The position numbers and the translations under genes are program-made. The notes under the pieces are model-generated. The model was not told the DNA's origin. It saw only the letters and a list, made by a program, of their open reading frames with translations, and ran no database searches. A stretch of DNA of 64,000 bases from Domibacillus iocasae (GTDB lineage: Bacteria > Bacillota > Bacilli > Bacillales > Domibacillaceae), in the NCBI RefSeq assembly GCF_001750285.1, contig NZ_MAMP01000022.1, positions 1 to 64,000 on the forward strand, written 5' to 3'. This document shows, in pieces, positions 45,286 to 55,279 of the stretch (position 1 is its first letter; the number at the start of each line of letters is the position of its first letter).

Positions 45286-47421
45286 ATGATTTCGACCCGT
45301 CCGTTTGATGCATATTTGGACACGTTAACTGAAGTGGCTGTTTTATTGCCGAATCATTACTATTCAGGAAAGTCTTCTGCTTTTTATATTGAAAATGGCG
45401 GCAGTGTGACGAAAATGGATATTTTAGATGTAAATGAGTTTGACACGATGGTTAAGTACACATGCCGGGTAAAAGAAATACCGGAATTCGGCCGGCAGCA
45501 TGTGATTTTAGATGAACGGCTTATGCGCACAGACCTGCAAATTGGCGGGGTCATCCGAACGGAAGAATTTGATAATCTGTTTTATTATAAAGGAGAGCTT
45601 GGAAGTATATATTCGCCGGAACAGACCTCTTTTCGAGTATGGGCCCCGACGGCAACCGAGGCATTTGTGAAGTTTAAAGAAACAGCCGACAGCCCACTCC
45701 GCTATGTGCCGATGAAAAGAGGCCCGTCTGGTACATTTCAAGCGGAACTGGCTGAAGATGCAGAAGGTTATTTTTATCATTACCAAGTAAGAATCAATAA
45801 CGTTTGGCATGAAGCAGTTGATCCCTACGCGAAAATGGTATCCGTGCACAGCGAGTGGGCCCGGGTTGTGGATGATGAAAAAATGAAGGTGCCAAAATAC
45901 GAGCTTCCGCCATTTTCATCGCCGCTTGATGCGATTATTTATGAAGCCTCTATTCGGGATTTATCAAGCCAGCGGGAAAGCGGGATTAAGCGGAGAGGAT
46001 TGTATCTTGGTTTGACCGAAGAAGGAACACAAAGTCCGGACGGTCAGCCGACGGGGCTTGATTATGTCGCATCTCTCGGTGTGACACATGTAGAACTGCT
46101 GCCGTTTTTCGATTATTTTGGCGTGTCGGACATTGATTTTTCCGCTAACTATAATTGGGGATACAACCCGCTGTTCTTTAATGTTCCGGAAGGCAGCTTC
46201 AGCACAGATCCTGTTGATTTGTACGCGAGGGCAGTTGAACTGAAACAAATGATTGAAGCGTTTCATAAAAAAGGACTTCGTGTCATTATGGACGTCGTGT
46301 ACAATCATGTATTCGTCCGTGAAACATCGTCGTTCGAACGGCTTGTCCCAGGCTATTTTTTCCGGCAGGGGCTGGATGGAATGCCATCAAATGGCTCCGG
46401 CTGTGGAAATGATTTTGCCTCGGAGAGAAAAATGGGGCGTAAATTCATTCTTGATTCGCTTCAGTACTGGATAGATGCTTATCATATCGATGGCTTTCGC
46501 TTTGACTTAATGGGATTGATCGACGTAGGAACGATTCAGCAGGCCGCTGCTCTCATCCGCCGCAATAAGCCGGGTGCAGTTATTTTAGGAGAAGGATGGG
46601 ATTTAAATACCGCTTTGCCATCGGAAAAAAAAGCGTCCATTCAAAATGAACAGGAACTAAGGGACATCGCTTTTTTTAATGACCGGTTTCGAGATTCAGT
46701 AAAAGGAAACACGTTTCAATTATTTGAACCGGGCTTTGCGTTTGGAAACAGCCAATTTTTAGATAACGCTTTTGCGGCGCTGACAGCAAACGTCGGCTGC
46801 GCTGGTATCGACCGGTTATTTCATTCACCGGCACAGTCTGTTAATTATGTAGAATGCCATGACAACTACACATTATGGGATAAGCTTGAGGCTTGTTTCC
46901 CAGGAGACGCAGAATTGAACAGGAAGAAGCATTTGCTCGCTACATCCTTTGTCCTTCTTTCACAGGGCATTCCATTTCTGCATGCAGGACAGGAATTTTG
47001 CCGCACAAAATATGGGGTTGAGAATAGTTATACGAGTTCGGATATGATCAATCAGATGGACTGGCGCCGACGCAGTGAGTATATTGATCATGTTCACTAT
47101 GTAAAAGGGCTGATTGAGCTGCGAAAGTCATCCGGTGCTTTTCGAATGAGAACAGAAGAAGCCATTTGCCATCATATGATCAAATGGCCCTCCAATTCTG
47201 ACACCTTAACCGTTTGGCTGAAAGATGTCGGTTCTTACGGAAAATGGAATGATATAGTCATCAGTTTCAATGCCGGAGGAACTGTTTCAAGCTTCGGACT
47301 GCCAGATGGAGCACAATGGAATCAAATTGTCTCCGGCACGCAGTCTGGAATAGATTCTATTGGTGCGGCCCGGGTCGACGCAGTTGTAGAACCATTTAGC
47401 TGCGCTGTTTTCGTCCGATAG
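45286..47421 (+). CDS. amyX: Type I pullulanase AmyX
   Basis: Hydrolyses alpha-1,6 bonds in pullulan and glycogen-derived dextrins. 711 residues. Domains in order are an N-terminal N2-like domain, CBM48 (SFRVWAPTATEAFVKF near 113) and a GH13 barrel with the pullulanase signature YNWGYNPLFFNVPEGSF, nucleophile Asp in DGFRFDLMGLIDV, acid Glu in LGEGWDL and VECHDNYTLWDKL. No signal peptide, so it acts inside the cell and may help degrade the glycogen made by glgBCDAP. GGAGGAGG lies before the ATG. Confidence 0.95.
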   Translation: MISTRPFDAYLDTLTEVAVLLPNHYYSGKSSAFYIENGGSVTKMDILDVNEFDTMVKYTCRVKEIPEFGRQHVILDERLMRTDLQIGGVIRTEEFDNLFYYKGELGSIYSPEQTSFRVWAPTATEAFVKFKETADSPLRYVPMKRGPSGTFQAELAEDAEGYFYHYQVRINNVWHEAVDPYAKMVSVHSEWARVVDDEKMKVPKYELPPFSSPLDAIIYEASIRDLSSQRESGIKRRGLYLGLTEEGTQSPDGQPTGLDYVASLGVTHVELLPFFDYFGVSDIDFSANYNWGYNPLFFNVPEGSFSTDPVDLYARAVELKQMIEAFHKKGLRVIMDVVYNHVFVRETSSFERLVPGYFFRQGLDGMPSNGSGCGNDFASERKMGRKFILDSLQYWIDAYHIDGFRFDLMGLIDVGTIQQAAALIRRNKPGAVILGEGWDLNTALPSEKKASIQNEQELRDIAFFNDRFRDSVKGNTFQLFEPGFAFGNSQFLDNAFAALTANVGCAGIDRLFHSPAQSVNYVECHDNYTLWDKLEACFPGDAELNRKKHLLATSFVLLSQGIPFLHAGQEFCRTKYGVENSYTSSDMINQMDWRRRSEYIDHVHYVKGLIELRKSSGAFRMRTEEAICHHMIKWPSNSDTLTVWLKDVGSYGKWNDIVISFNAGGTVSSFGLPDGAQWNQIVSGTQSGIDSIGAARVDAVVEPFSCAVFVR

Positions 47422-47501
47422 AATGTTTTAGAAAGGAACTGGTCGAAAGCGTAAATTCATGATACAATACTTCATACGATATTAAGAACGATACGAGTAA
47501 T

Positions 47502-47547
47502 AAAAAAGACAGCGATTGTTTTTCGAAGCGGCTGCTGTCTTTTTTTT
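47502..47547 (+). terminator. Terminator of amyX
   Basis: A 12-bp stem (47502-47513 with 47534-47545) with a T run, directly before the ytmP start. The stretch 47422-47501 contains a possible TACAAT -10 box with no convincing -35. Confidence 0.88.
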
Positions 47548-47566
47548 ATGAAAAAGGTGAGTTTTT

Positions 47567-48394
47567 GTGGAACATTTTCTTGGCGGAGACTGGGAAATAA
47601 CGCCTGCTGGAGGCGTAACAGGAAAAGCATTTTTTGCACGGCACGCTGGAAAAGAACTGTTTTTAAAACGGAATTCTTCTCCTTTCCTTGCCATGCTCTC
47701 AGCCGAAGGGATTGTCCCGAAGCTCGTCTGGACGAAGCGGCTTGAAAATGGAGATGTTATTTCTGCACAGCATTGGATGAATGGACGTGAACTTGTGCCA
47801 GAAGAAATGGAGTCCGATCGTGTTGCCCGGCTGATGGGGAAGATTCATTCATCCAAACCGCTTTTAAATATGCTGAAACGGCTTGGAAAACAGCCAGTTT
47901 TGCCGGCAGCGACATTATCCGATATCTACTCTCGCACCAATGTGATTTCAGCCCATCCTGTTGTGGCTGATGCAGTACACTTTTTGGAAGAACAGTTGCC
48001 AAATGTGCCAGATTATCAATTTGTCGTTTGTCATACGGACGTGAATCATCATAACTGGCTGCTGTCCGATCAGGATGAGCTGTTTTTAATTGACTGGGAC
48101 GGGGCGATGATTGCGGACCCGGCGATCGATCTTGGAACGCTGTTGTTTGGCTACGTGAAACAAGAAAATTGGACAGGCTGGCTGTCACAATATGGTCTGG
48201 TGTTGACTCCGGATTTTTTCCATCGTATGAAATGGTATGCGGCTGCGCAGCTGCTTTTGTCGATCGAGTGGAACCGGGAAAAAACCCGCTTTCATGATAT
48301 GAACCGAAGCCTGGCCTCTTTGCATCGATTAATGAAGGCGGAGTACAATTTATTTGGAAATGGAGAGAACAAGAAAGATGCGTTTAAGAAATAA
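47567..48394 (+). CDS. ytmP: YtmP, aminoglycoside/choline kinase-like phosphotransferase
   Basis: 275 residues, GTG start with AAAGGTGAG upstream. Protein-kinase-like fold: [20 protein letters not shown] (nucleotide loop and Lys), catalytic [13 protein letters not shown] (HxDxxxxN) and [12 protein letters not shown] (metal Asp). The LicA/YtmP group phosphorylates small alcohols; the substrate is unknown. Its end overlaps trmB by 17 bases, as in the ytmP-ytmQ pair of B. subtilis. Confidence 0.9.
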   Translation: MEHFLGGDWEITPAGGVTGKAFFARHAGKELFLKRNSSPFLAMLSAEGIVPKLVWTKRLENGDVISAQHWMNGRELVPEEMESDRVARLMGKIHSSKPLLNMLKRLGKQPVLPAATLSDIYSRTNVISAHPVVADAVHFLEEQLPNVPDYQFVVCHTDVNHHNWLLSDQDELFLIDWDGAMIADPAIDLGTLLFGYVKQENWTGWLSQYGLVLTPDFFHRMKWYAAAQLLLSIEWNREKTRFHDMNRSLASLHRLMKAEYNLFGNGENKKDAFKK

Positions 48395-49025
48395 ACCGTG
48401 GGCGCGTGAGAAAATCAATGCGTACCCGCAATATATTACCCCGCAGCCTGAGGGAGCAAAAGGGCGCTGGAATGAAATTTTTGGCAATGATAATCCAATC
48501 CATATTGAAGTGGGTACGGGAAAAGGCCAGTTTGTAACAGGCATGGCAAAACAGAACCCACACATTAATTATATTGGCATTGAGATGTATGAAAGTGTTA
48601 TTATTACGGCGCTGGACCGGCTTATTGAAGCGGATTTGCCAAACTTGAAGCTTTTGGACGTGGACGGAGCGGAGCTGATCAATTACTTTGAAAAAGGGGA
48701 AGTCAGCCGCGTTTATTTAAACTTTTCCGATCCATGGCCGAAAACGCGCCATGCAAAACGCCGGTTAACATATAAAACGTTTTTAAGCTTGTATGAATCG
48801 ATTATGCCGGATGAGGGTGAAATCCATTTCAAAACGGATAACCAAGGCTTATTTGAATTTTCACTGAAAAGTTTTTCAGAATACGGCATGCTCTTAAACT
48901 TTGTCAGCCTGGATTTGCATAATAGCGGGTATGAGGGCAATGTGATGACTGAATATGAAGAGAAATTTTCAGCAAAAGGCCAGCGTATTTATCGATCAGA
49001 AGCAAAATTCCAGCCTCGCACATAA
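48378..49025 (+). CDS. trmB: tRNA (guanine46-N7)-methyltransferase TrmB
   Basis: 215 residues from the ATG at 48378 ([12 protein letters not shown]), the known family start, within ytmP. Motif [13 protein letters not shown], then [17 protein letters not shown], the TrmB signature, and the C-terminal [12 protein letters not shown]. It methylates G46 in the variable loop of many tRNAs. Confidence 0.95.
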   Translation: MRLRNKPWAREKINAYPQYITPQPEGAKGRWNEIFGNDNPIHIEVGTGKGQFVTGMAKQNPHINYIGIEMYESVIITALDRLIEADLPNLKLLDVDGAELINYFEKGEVSRVYLNFSDPWPKTRHAKRRLTYKTFLSLYESIMPDEGEIHFKTDNQGLFEFSLKSFSEYGMLLNFVSLDLHNSGYEGNVMTEYEEKFSAKGQRIYRSEAKFQPRT

Positions 49026-49063
49026 AAAAATCCCAAACAGAATTCAATCTGTTTGGGATTTTT
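49026..49063. terminator. Bidirectional terminator trmB / ytzB
   Basis: A stem of about 16 bp (49026-49041 with 49047-49063) between convergent genes with A and T runs. Confidence 0.92.
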
Positions 49064-49067
49064 CTAA

Positions 49068-49388
49068 TTACACAGGCTGAACGTGCAGCAGCGTGCCGGT
49101 TTTAGCATCTGCAGAGAACTCAAATTGTTCATTTCCGGTTTCGCCAGGACGTGAAATGCCGCCTTTATAAACAAGTGCGGGAAAGCCGTTTCTGTCAATT
49201 TGTTCGGGCTTCATTTGAATCCATGAGCCATCGACTGGACCGTTTTGTTTAAATGTATCTTTCACTTTTTTTAATACTTTTTCAGGCGGAACATTCATTG
49301 ATTCGGACGTTTGTTTTTGAATCAAAAAGGCTGCGGCTGCTCCTGCGGCTGCGCCGATCAAAAAAGCGGTTCGATCCCATTTCACCAT
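49068..49388 (-). CDS. ytzB: YtzB-like PepSY-domain small membrane protein
   Basis: 106 residues. An N-terminal membrane helix rich in Ala (TAFLIGAAAGAAAAFLI) followed by an extracytoplasmic PepSY-like domain (VLKKVKDTFKQNGPVDGSW, FEFSADAKTGTLLHV). AGGGGGG-type site before the ATG. PepSY domains may inhibit peptidases, but the function here is unknown. The ytzB symbol comes from position and shape and is less certain. Confidence 0.8.
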   Translation of the reverse strand: MVKWDRTAFLIGAAAGAAAAFLIQKQTSESMNVPPEKVLKKVKDTFKQNGPVDGSWIQMKPEQIDRNGFPALVYKGGISRPGETGNEQFEFSADAKTGTLLHVQPV

Positions 49389-49532
49389 GTTGAACCCCCC
49401 TGTTTATCTAGTAGACTGCTCTTATAGTATACAAGAAGTTCAGAGTGAAGAAAACTAAAATGCGCTTCATTCCACCTTCGTGTTTATTTCCGGTATAATG
49501 AACAAAAGACAGGAGCGGGAGGAATTAGACCA

Positions 49533-50603
49533 ATGAATCAAGAAACAAAAGATATGTTTAAAACGCTGACAGAACTACCGGGCGCGCCAGGAAACGAGCA
49601 TGCGGTGCGTGCATTTATGAAAAAAGAAATGGAACCGTATGCTGATTCAATTATTCAAGATCATTTGGGCAGCTTGTTTGGCGTGAAAAATGGAGATGAA
49701 AACGGTCCGCGTGTTATGGTGGCCGGTCATATGGATGAAGTGGCGTTTATGGTAACAGCGATTACCGAAAACGGCATGATCCGCTTTCAAACGCTTGGCG
49801 GCTGGTGGAACCAGACAATGCTCGCTCAGCGTGTCCGTATTTATACGAAAAACGGTCCGGTCGAAGGAGTTATTTCGTCTACACCTCCGCATTTATTAAC
49901 AGAAGACCAGCGTAATAAGCCAATGCAAATTAAAAACATGCAAATTGATATTGGCGCGGACGATAAAGCCGATGCGGCATCAATCGGAATAAAGCCGGGT
50001 CAGTCTATTTTGCCGGTGTCACCTTTTACGCCGCTCGCTAATCCAAAGAAAATCATGGCGAAAGCATGGGATAACCGATACGGCTGCGGACTGGCCGTGG
50101 AGCTGTTAAAAGAGCTGGACGGGAAGTCACTGCCGAATATGCTCTACTCAGGTGCAACGGTTCAGGAAGAAGTCGGCCTTCGCGGTGCACAGACGGCTGC
50201 CCACTTAATAAACCCTGATATCTTTTTTGCCCTCGATGCGAGCCCTGCCAACGATGCATCAGGAGACAAAAATGAATTTGGGCAGCTGGGCAAAGGCTTG
50301 CTGCTCCGTATTTTTGACCGGTCAATGGTGACACATGGCGGTATGCGGGACTTTGTGCTTGACACGGCTGAATCAAACAAAATTCCATATCAGTACTTTG
50401 TTTCACCGGGCGGCACAGATGCTGGGCGGGTTCATACGACAGGAAGCGGTGTACCAAGCGCTGTAATTGGCATTTGTTCACGCTACATTCATACGCATTC
50501 ATCCATTATTCACACAGACGATTATGATGCGGCAAAAGAACTGCTTGTAAAGCTTGTTTCTAAGATGGATAAAACGACAGCTGAGACGATTAAGGAATAT
50601 TAA
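49533..50603 (+). CDS. ytoP: M42-family aminopeptidase YtoP
   Basis: 356 residues. Co-catalytic metal motifs are [36 protein letters not shown] (catalytic Glu) and [10 protein letters not shown]; the last His is in YIHTHSSI. It is a cytosolic self-compartmentalising (TET-like) aminopeptidase or glucanase; peptidase is more likely. GGGAGGA precedes the ATG; a TATAAT at about 49495 is a possible -10. ytpQ follows after 18 bases. Confidence 0.93.
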   Translation: MNQETKDMFKTLTELPGAPGNEHAVRAFMKKEMEPYADSIIQDHLGSLFGVKNGDENGPRVMVAGHMDEVAFMVTAITENGMIRFQTLGGWWNQTMLAQRVRIYTKNGPVEGVISSTPPHLLTEDQRNKPMQIKNMQIDIGADDKADAASIGIKPGQSILPVSPFTPLANPKKIMAKAWDNRYGCGLAVELLKELDGKSLPNMLYSGATVQEEVGLRGAQTAAHLINPDIFFALDASPANDASGDKNEFGQLGKGLLLRIFDRSMVTHGGMRDFVLDTAESNKIPYQYFVSPGGTDAGRVHTTGSGVPSAVIGICSRYIHTHSSIIHTDDYDAAKELLVKLVSKMDKTTAETIKEY

Positions 50604-50621
50604 AGGAGAGAGGAGACTTAT

Positions 50622-51422
50622 ATGTCGACGATAAAATTAAAAAGAACGCTTGAAGAAGCGCTTCAAAAACCGAACCGGTCCATTGCGTTTGATCGTGAAA
50701 AGGAAGAAATGCGCATTGAAAACAGTGATACAAAAAAAGGTGTCACGGTTGCACTTGGCGGCATTTTGGCTAAATTTGAAGGGAATGTTCAAAAAGCGGC
50801 GGAAGAAACGATATATTATGTGAATGAAGCGCTCAATGCATTTGATGAATCCGGTAAAAAAGAAGAAAAAGAAAAGCGGATTTTCCCCGTTATTCGCTCG
50901 GCTTCGTTTCCGGCAGAAGCGGAGGAAGGCGTACCGCTTTTTTTCGATGAGCATACAGCTGAAACCCGTATTTATTATGCCGTTGATCTAGGCTCAACGT
51001 ATCGATTAATTGATGAAAAACTCATGGCGAAAGAAAAATGGACAGCGGAGCAAATTCGTGAAATTGCCCGCTTTAATCTTCGTTCGCTGCCGCTTGAAAT
51101 GAAACAAGACACTGTGGCTGGAAATGTGTTCTATTTCTTGAATTCGAATGATGGGTACGATGCCACGCGTATTTTGAATGATCGGTTTTTAAAAGAAATG
51201 AGTGAAAAAATGGAAGGTGATATGACCGTATCCGTTCCACATGGCGATGTACTCATTATTGGCGATATTCGCAACGAAACAGGTTATGACATCTTAGCAC
51301 AAATGGCGATGAGCTTTTTTGCAGCCGGGCGTGTGCCGATTACCGCCCTTTCATTTGTTTATGAAGACGGGCATCTTGAACCGATCTTTATTTTAGCGAA
51401 AAACCGTCCGCACAAAGACTGA
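50622..51422 (+). CDS. ytpQ: YtpQ (DUF1444 family)
   Basis: 266 residues, a soluble conserved protein of Bacilli with no known function. Conserved parts are [43 protein letters not shown] and the C-terminal [28 protein letters not shown] upstream. In B. subtilis ytpP lies between ytoP and ytpQ and ytpR after it; both are missing here. Confidence 0.92.
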   Translation: MSTIKLKRTLEEALQKPNRSIAFDREKEEMRIENSDTKKGVTVALGGILAKFEGNVQKAAEETIYYVNEALNAFDESGKKEEKEKRIFPVIRSASFPAEAEEGVPLFFDEHTAETRIYYAVDLGSTYRLIDEKLMAKEKWTAEQIREIARFNLRSLPLEMKQDTVAGNVFYFLNSNDGYDATRILNDRFLKEMSEKMEGDMTVSVPHGDVLIIGDIRNETGYDILAQMAMSFFAAGRVPITALSFVYEDGHLEPIFILAKNRPHKD

Positions 51423-51446
51423 CTCTTTGGCGGGCGGTCTTTTTTC
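51403..51446 (+). terminator. Terminator of ytpQ
   Basis: A long imperfect hairpin (51403-51438) that contains the ytpQ stop codon, with ACCGTCCGC / GCGGGCGGT outer and CAAAGA / TCTTTG inner pairing, followed by a T run to 51446. Confidence 0.85.
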
Positions 51447-51481
51447 TTCCCCATCTATTTTCCCAAAATGTCGTTTTTCTG

Positions 51482-51509
51482 TTAACAAATCGTGTATAGT
51501 TGGTACAAT
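51482..51509 (+). promoter_or_regulatory. Sigma-A promoter of sftA
   Basis: TTAACA (51482-51487), a 16-base spacer and TACAAT (51504-51509), about 35 bases before the start codon. Confidence 0.7.
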
Positions 51510-51542
51510 GAAAAAGACTTCAAGGAGAAAGAGTGGTTATGA

Positions 51543-53765
51543 ATGAGCATGTTTAAAAAAATTCTCTCCTATTTCAGAGAAGAAATCGAAATCATTGAAG
51601 ATGATGAAGAAACGAAACCGAATGATAGAAAACAAGAAGAAGCGCAGCCGGAGAAACTGGAAGAACAGCACCTAACACTCTCTGAACCGGTGGCACAAAA
51701 GCAGTTTGTCCCATTAACTCCATCTGTTCAACAAATTTCAACACGTGTTGCGTATCGGTATCCGACGGTTAAGCGGAACGATCACGAAGAAGTACCAGGC
51801 CGCAGGAATCGTTCGCACCGGACCGAACCTAAACAGGAAGCCACAGCTGATCTGTCAGTCAGTGAGCATCCGCCGCGCCAGCCGGTCTATACACCCGCGT
51901 CGCGTGTCGCGCCGCGTCCGTTTAAACCGACAGAGATTCCATCGCCGATTTACGGATTCCGGGCTCGTCCGGTGAAAGAAGATGCGCGCAGCGTCCGCAG
52001 CGAAGAGCGGGAAAAAACAAATGAACCGCTTCTTCTGTTTACGAAGGAGCAGGCAAAGCGACCGCTTGAACGGCCGAAAACGGTACCAAAAGAACAAGCG
52101 CAAATGCCGTCTGAACAGCCGCTCCCACAGATGGAAAAGCCGGCACCTGCCCATAATGAGAGCGGTAAGCTTCCGCCGCCTGCTGTACGCAATGAAAAAC
52201 CGCGTGAACGGCGCCATTCGCCGTTTAATGTTGTGATGCTGAAAAAAGACCGTGAAAAAATGAGCAAGCCGGCCTTAAAACCGCAGCCGGCACCCGCTCA
52301 GAAAGAAGAAAAACCGCTTCCGCCCGTTCCGTCTGTTCCAACAGACGGAATAGATCGTCCGCCACTGTCGTTTTTGACACCACCTGCTAAAAAAACAACG
52401 GATGATAAGTGGGTACAGGAAAAATCAGCACTGTTAAATGAAACATTAAAGAGTTTTAATATTAATGCCCATGTTACCGGTGTAACAACGGGACCATCCA
52501 TTACACGCTTTGAAGTAACACCGGCAATCGGTGTAAAAGTGAGTAAGATTGTCAGTTTAACAGACGATATTAAACGCAGCCTTGCCGCGCGGACCATCCG
52601 AATTGAAGCTCCAATTCCAGGTACGCAAGTCGTTGGAATCGAACTGCCAAATGAAGAGAGCCGGCCAGTCTTTATTAGTGAAATTATTGGGCACAGCAGT
52701 TTTCAAATGGCAAAGTCTCCACTTGCTTCAGCACTTGGCCTTGATATTGCGGGGACACCAGTCGTGCTTGATTTGCAAAAAATGCCGCATGGATTAATCG
52801 CCGGTGCAACTGGATCTGGAAAAAGCGTCTGCATTAATTCGATTTTAGTCAGTCTTTTATATAAGGCAGCTCCGCATGAGTTGAAGCTGCTGCTGATTGA
52901 TCCGAAAATGGTCGAGCTTACACCTTATAACGGCATTCCTCATTTAGCGAGCCCGGTTATTACCGACGTAAAAGCCGCTACCGCTGCACTTAAATGGGCC
53001 GTAGAGGAGATGGAACGACGGTATCAGCTCTTTGTTCATGCCGGAGTGCGTGACATGGCATCATACAACAAAAAAGTAAGCCAATCTGAATTTAATGAGC
53101 CGCATTTGCCATACCTCGTTATTGTCATTGATGAATTAGCGGATTTGATGATGATGGCGCCGGGAGAAGTGGAGGAGTCGATTTGTCGGATTGCACAAAA
53201 AGCACGTGCATGCGGCATTCATTTAATTGTCGCTACGCAGCGTCCGTCTGTTGATGTCATTACCGGCTTAATTAAAGCAAATATCCCGACACGAATCGCT
53301 TTTTCTGTTTCTTCACAAATTGATTCGCGTACGATTCTGGACAAAGTAGGTGCGGAAAAACTGCTTGGAAAAGGCGATATGCTGTTTTTAGATAACGGCG
53401 CGAGTGAATCGATCCGCCTGCAGGGAACATTTGTCACAAATGAAGAAATTGACGAAGCTGTCCGCTTCGTTAGTGAACAACAAAAGCCGGAATATTTATT
53501 TAAACAGGAGGAACTGCTGCAAAAAGCAGCTATTCACGAGGAGGAAGACGAGCTGTTCCAAGAAGCGTGTGAGCTCGTTGTCCGCCAGGGAGGCGCCTCC
53601 ACTTCTATGCTGCAGCGGAATTTAAAGGTAGGCTATAACAGGGCGGCACGTCTTATTGAAATGATGGAAGAGAAAGGGCTTGTGTCTGGACAGAGGGCTG
53701 GACGGCCTCGGGAAGTTCTTGTTTCAGAAGAAGAATTCTTTGCCTATTTAGAGGAATCCAATTGA
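51543..53765 (+). CDS. sftA: DNA translocase SftA (FtsK/SpoIIIE-like)
   Basis: 740 residues. Pumps chromosome DNA away from the closing septum. A short N-terminal segment, a long low-complexity Pro/Glu/Arg-rich linker (about 30-290), then the FtsK motor with Walker A GATGSGKSV near 420-428, Walker B VIVIDELADLMM, ATQRPSVDVITGLIKANIPT, and the C-terminal winged-helix gamma domain (GGASTSMLQRNLKVGYNRAA). There are no membrane segments, which separates SftA from SpoIIIE. This is YtpS in B. subtilis, upstream of murC as here. Confidence 0.95.
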   Translation: MSMFKKILSYFREEIEIIEDDEETKPNDRKQEEAQPEKLEEQHLTLSEPVAQKQFVPLTPSVQQISTRVAYRYPTVKRNDHEEVPGRRNRSHRTEPKQEATADLSVSEHPPRQPVYTPASRVAPRPFKPTEIPSPIYGFRARPVKEDARSVRSEEREKTNEPLLLFTKEQAKRPLERPKTVPKEQAQMPSEQPLPQMEKPAPAHNESGKLPPPAVRNEKPRERRHSPFNVVMLKKDREKMSKPALKPQPAPAQKEEKPLPPVPSVPTDGIDRPPLSFLTPPAKKTTDDKWVQEKSALLNETLKSFNINAHVTGVTTGPSITRFEVTPAIGVKVSKIVSLTDDIKRSLAARTIRIEAPIPGTQVVGIELPNEESRPVFISEIIGHSSFQMAKSPLASALGLDIAGTPVVLDLQKMPHGLIAGATGSGKSVCINSILVSLLYKAAPHELKLLLIDPKMVELTPYNGIPHLASPVITDVKAATAALKWAVEEMERRYQLFVHAGVRDMASYNKKVSQSEFNEPHLPYLVIVIDELADLMMMAPGEVEESICRIAQKARACGIHLIVATQRPSVDVITGLIKANIPTRIAFSVSSQIDSRTILDKVGAEKLLGKGDMLFLDNGASESIRLQGTFVTNEEIDEAVRFVSEQQKPEYLFKQEELLQKAAIHEEEDELFQEACELVVRQGGASTSMLQRNLKVGYNRAARLIEMMEEKGLVSGQRAGRPREVLVSEEEFFAYLEESN

Positions 53766-53766
53766 T

Positions 53767-53793
53767 AAACCGGTGCCTTTGCACCGGTTTTTT
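53767..53793 (+). terminator. Terminator of sftA
   Basis: A 10-bp stem AAACCGGTGC / GCACCGGTTT (53767-53776 with 53781-53790) and T run. Confidence 0.9.
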
Positions 53794-53800
53794 CGGGGAA

Positions 53801-53829
53801 TAGTCACGTTTTAAAAAAAGTGCTATAAT
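53801..53829 (+). promoter_or_regulatory. Sigma-A promoter of murC
   Basis: TAGTCA (53801-53806), a 17-base spacer and TATAAT (53824-53829). The leader holds a GCCGTT/AACGGC hairpin at about 53858-53877 of unknown meaning. Confidence 0.7.
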
Positions 53830-53922
53830 GAACAAATGCAATGATTGACTGCCAGCCGTTTCAAATGGAACGGCACTACATATACTACATGTAAAAGGCT
53901 AGAGAATGCTGGAGGTTTAATG

Positions 53923-55218
53923 ATGACAACCTATCATTTTGTTGGAATAAAAGGCTCTGGAATGAGTGCCCTTGCTCATATTCTTCATGATAAAGGATAT
54001 GCAGTACAGGGATCAGATGTAGAAAAAACATTTTTTACACAAAAAGCGCTTGAAGAAGCGGGCATTTTAATTTTGCCATTTAACGAAAGCAATATTCAAA
54101 AGGGCATGACCGTCATTGCGGGAAATGCATTTGGAGATGATCACGAAGAAATTAAACGCGCCGTAGAAATGGATGTACCGGTTATTCGTTACCATACATT
54201 TTTAGGCGATTTTATTCAAAACTTTACAAGTGTGGCGATTACGGGATCACACGGAAAAACGTCGACAACCGGCTTAATGGCACACGTTGTAAGTGGGGCA
54301 GCACCGACGTCTTACTTAATTGGGGACGGAACGGGGCGTGGAGCGAAAGAAGCGGAATATTTTGTGTTTGAAGCATGTGAATACCGCCGACACTTTTTAT
54401 CCTATTCGCCGGATTATGCGGTTATGACAAATATCGATTTTGATCATCCCGATTATTTTGCCGATGTGCAGGACGTAGTATCCGCATTCCAGAAAATGGC
54501 GATGCAGGTAAAAAAAGGTATTTTTGCATGTGGTGATGATGAATATTTACAGGGTATTCAAGCCAATGTGCCGGTTGTTTTTTACGGATTTGGAGAAGAA
54601 AATGATTTTCAGGCACGCAACACTTCATTCGATGAAGATGGAACGACATTTGATGTATTTGTCCGGAATGAATTTTACGCAACGTTCCGCATTCCTGGCT
54701 ATGGAGACCATAATGTCTTAAACGCGCTTTCTGTCATTGGGCTTTGCCATTACGAAGAAATCGATACAGACATTGTAAAAGAACGCTTGCTGACATTTTC
54801 AGGTGTAAAACGCCGTTTTTCCGAGAAACAAGCAGGCAGCCAGGTGCTGATTGATGACTACGCTCATCATCCGACAGAGATTCGCGCGACTGTCAATGCG
54901 GCTCGTCAAAAATACCCGAATCGTGAAATCATAGCTGTGTTTCAGCCCCATACATTTTCGCGTACGCAAACGTTTCTCGATGAATTCGCGGACAGCTTAA
55001 ATAAAGCGGATGCGGTTTATTTATGCGACATTTTCGGGTCAGCCCGCGAAAATCACGGCAAGCTGACAATTGAGGACCTTCAGAGCAAAATTCCTGGAGC
55101 GCGTTTGATCAAAGAAGAGGGCACATCCATATTGAAAGAACATAAAGACAGCGTCCTTATTTTTATGGGCGCCGGTGACATTCAAAAGTTTCAGGCAGCT
55201 TACGAAGAGCTTGCTTAA
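53923..55218 (+). CDS. murC: UDP-N-acetylmuramate--L-alanine ligase MurC
   Basis: Adds L-Ala to UDP-MurNAc, first peptide step of peptidoglycan. 431 residues from the ATG at 53923, 7 bases after GGAGG; an ATG one codon earlier is possible. Motifs are the N-terminal [15 protein letters not shown] (UDP-MurNAc binding), ATP loop [14 protein letters not shown] near residue 105, [23 protein letters not shown] and [13 protein letters not shown]. Confidence 0.96.
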   Translation: MTTYHFVGIKGSGMSALAHILHDKGYAVQGSDVEKTFFTQKALEEAGILILPFNESNIQKGMTVIAGNAFGDDHEEIKRAVEMDVPVIRYHTFLGDFIQNFTSVAITGSHGKTSTTGLMAHVVSGAAPTSYLIGDGTGRGAKEAEYFVFEACEYRRHFLSYSPDYAVMTNIDFDHPDYFADVQDVVSAFQKMAMQVKKGIFACGDDEYLQGIQANVPVVFYGFGEENDFQARNTSFDEDGTTFDVFVRNEFYATFRIPGYGDHNVLNALSVIGLCHYEEIDTDIVKERLLTFSGVKRRFSEKQAGSQVLIDDYAHHPTEIRATVNAARQKYPNREIIAVFQPHTFSRTQTFLDEFADSLNKADAVYLCDIFGSARENHGKLTIEDLQSKIPGARLIKEEGTSILKEHKDSVLIFMGAGDIQKFQAAYEELA

Positions 55219-55221
55219 CGG

Positions 55222-55264
55222 AAAAAACGCCTTTTGCCAATCTCCGGCAAAGGGCGTTTTTTTG
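55222..55264. terminator. Bidirectional terminator murC / ampS
   Basis: An inverted repeat AAAAACGCC-TTTGCC / GGCAAA-GGCGTTTTT with one wobble and a T run. It lies between convergent genes. Confidence 0.88.
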
Positions 55265-55279
55265 CGGGCAAAAATCTAC

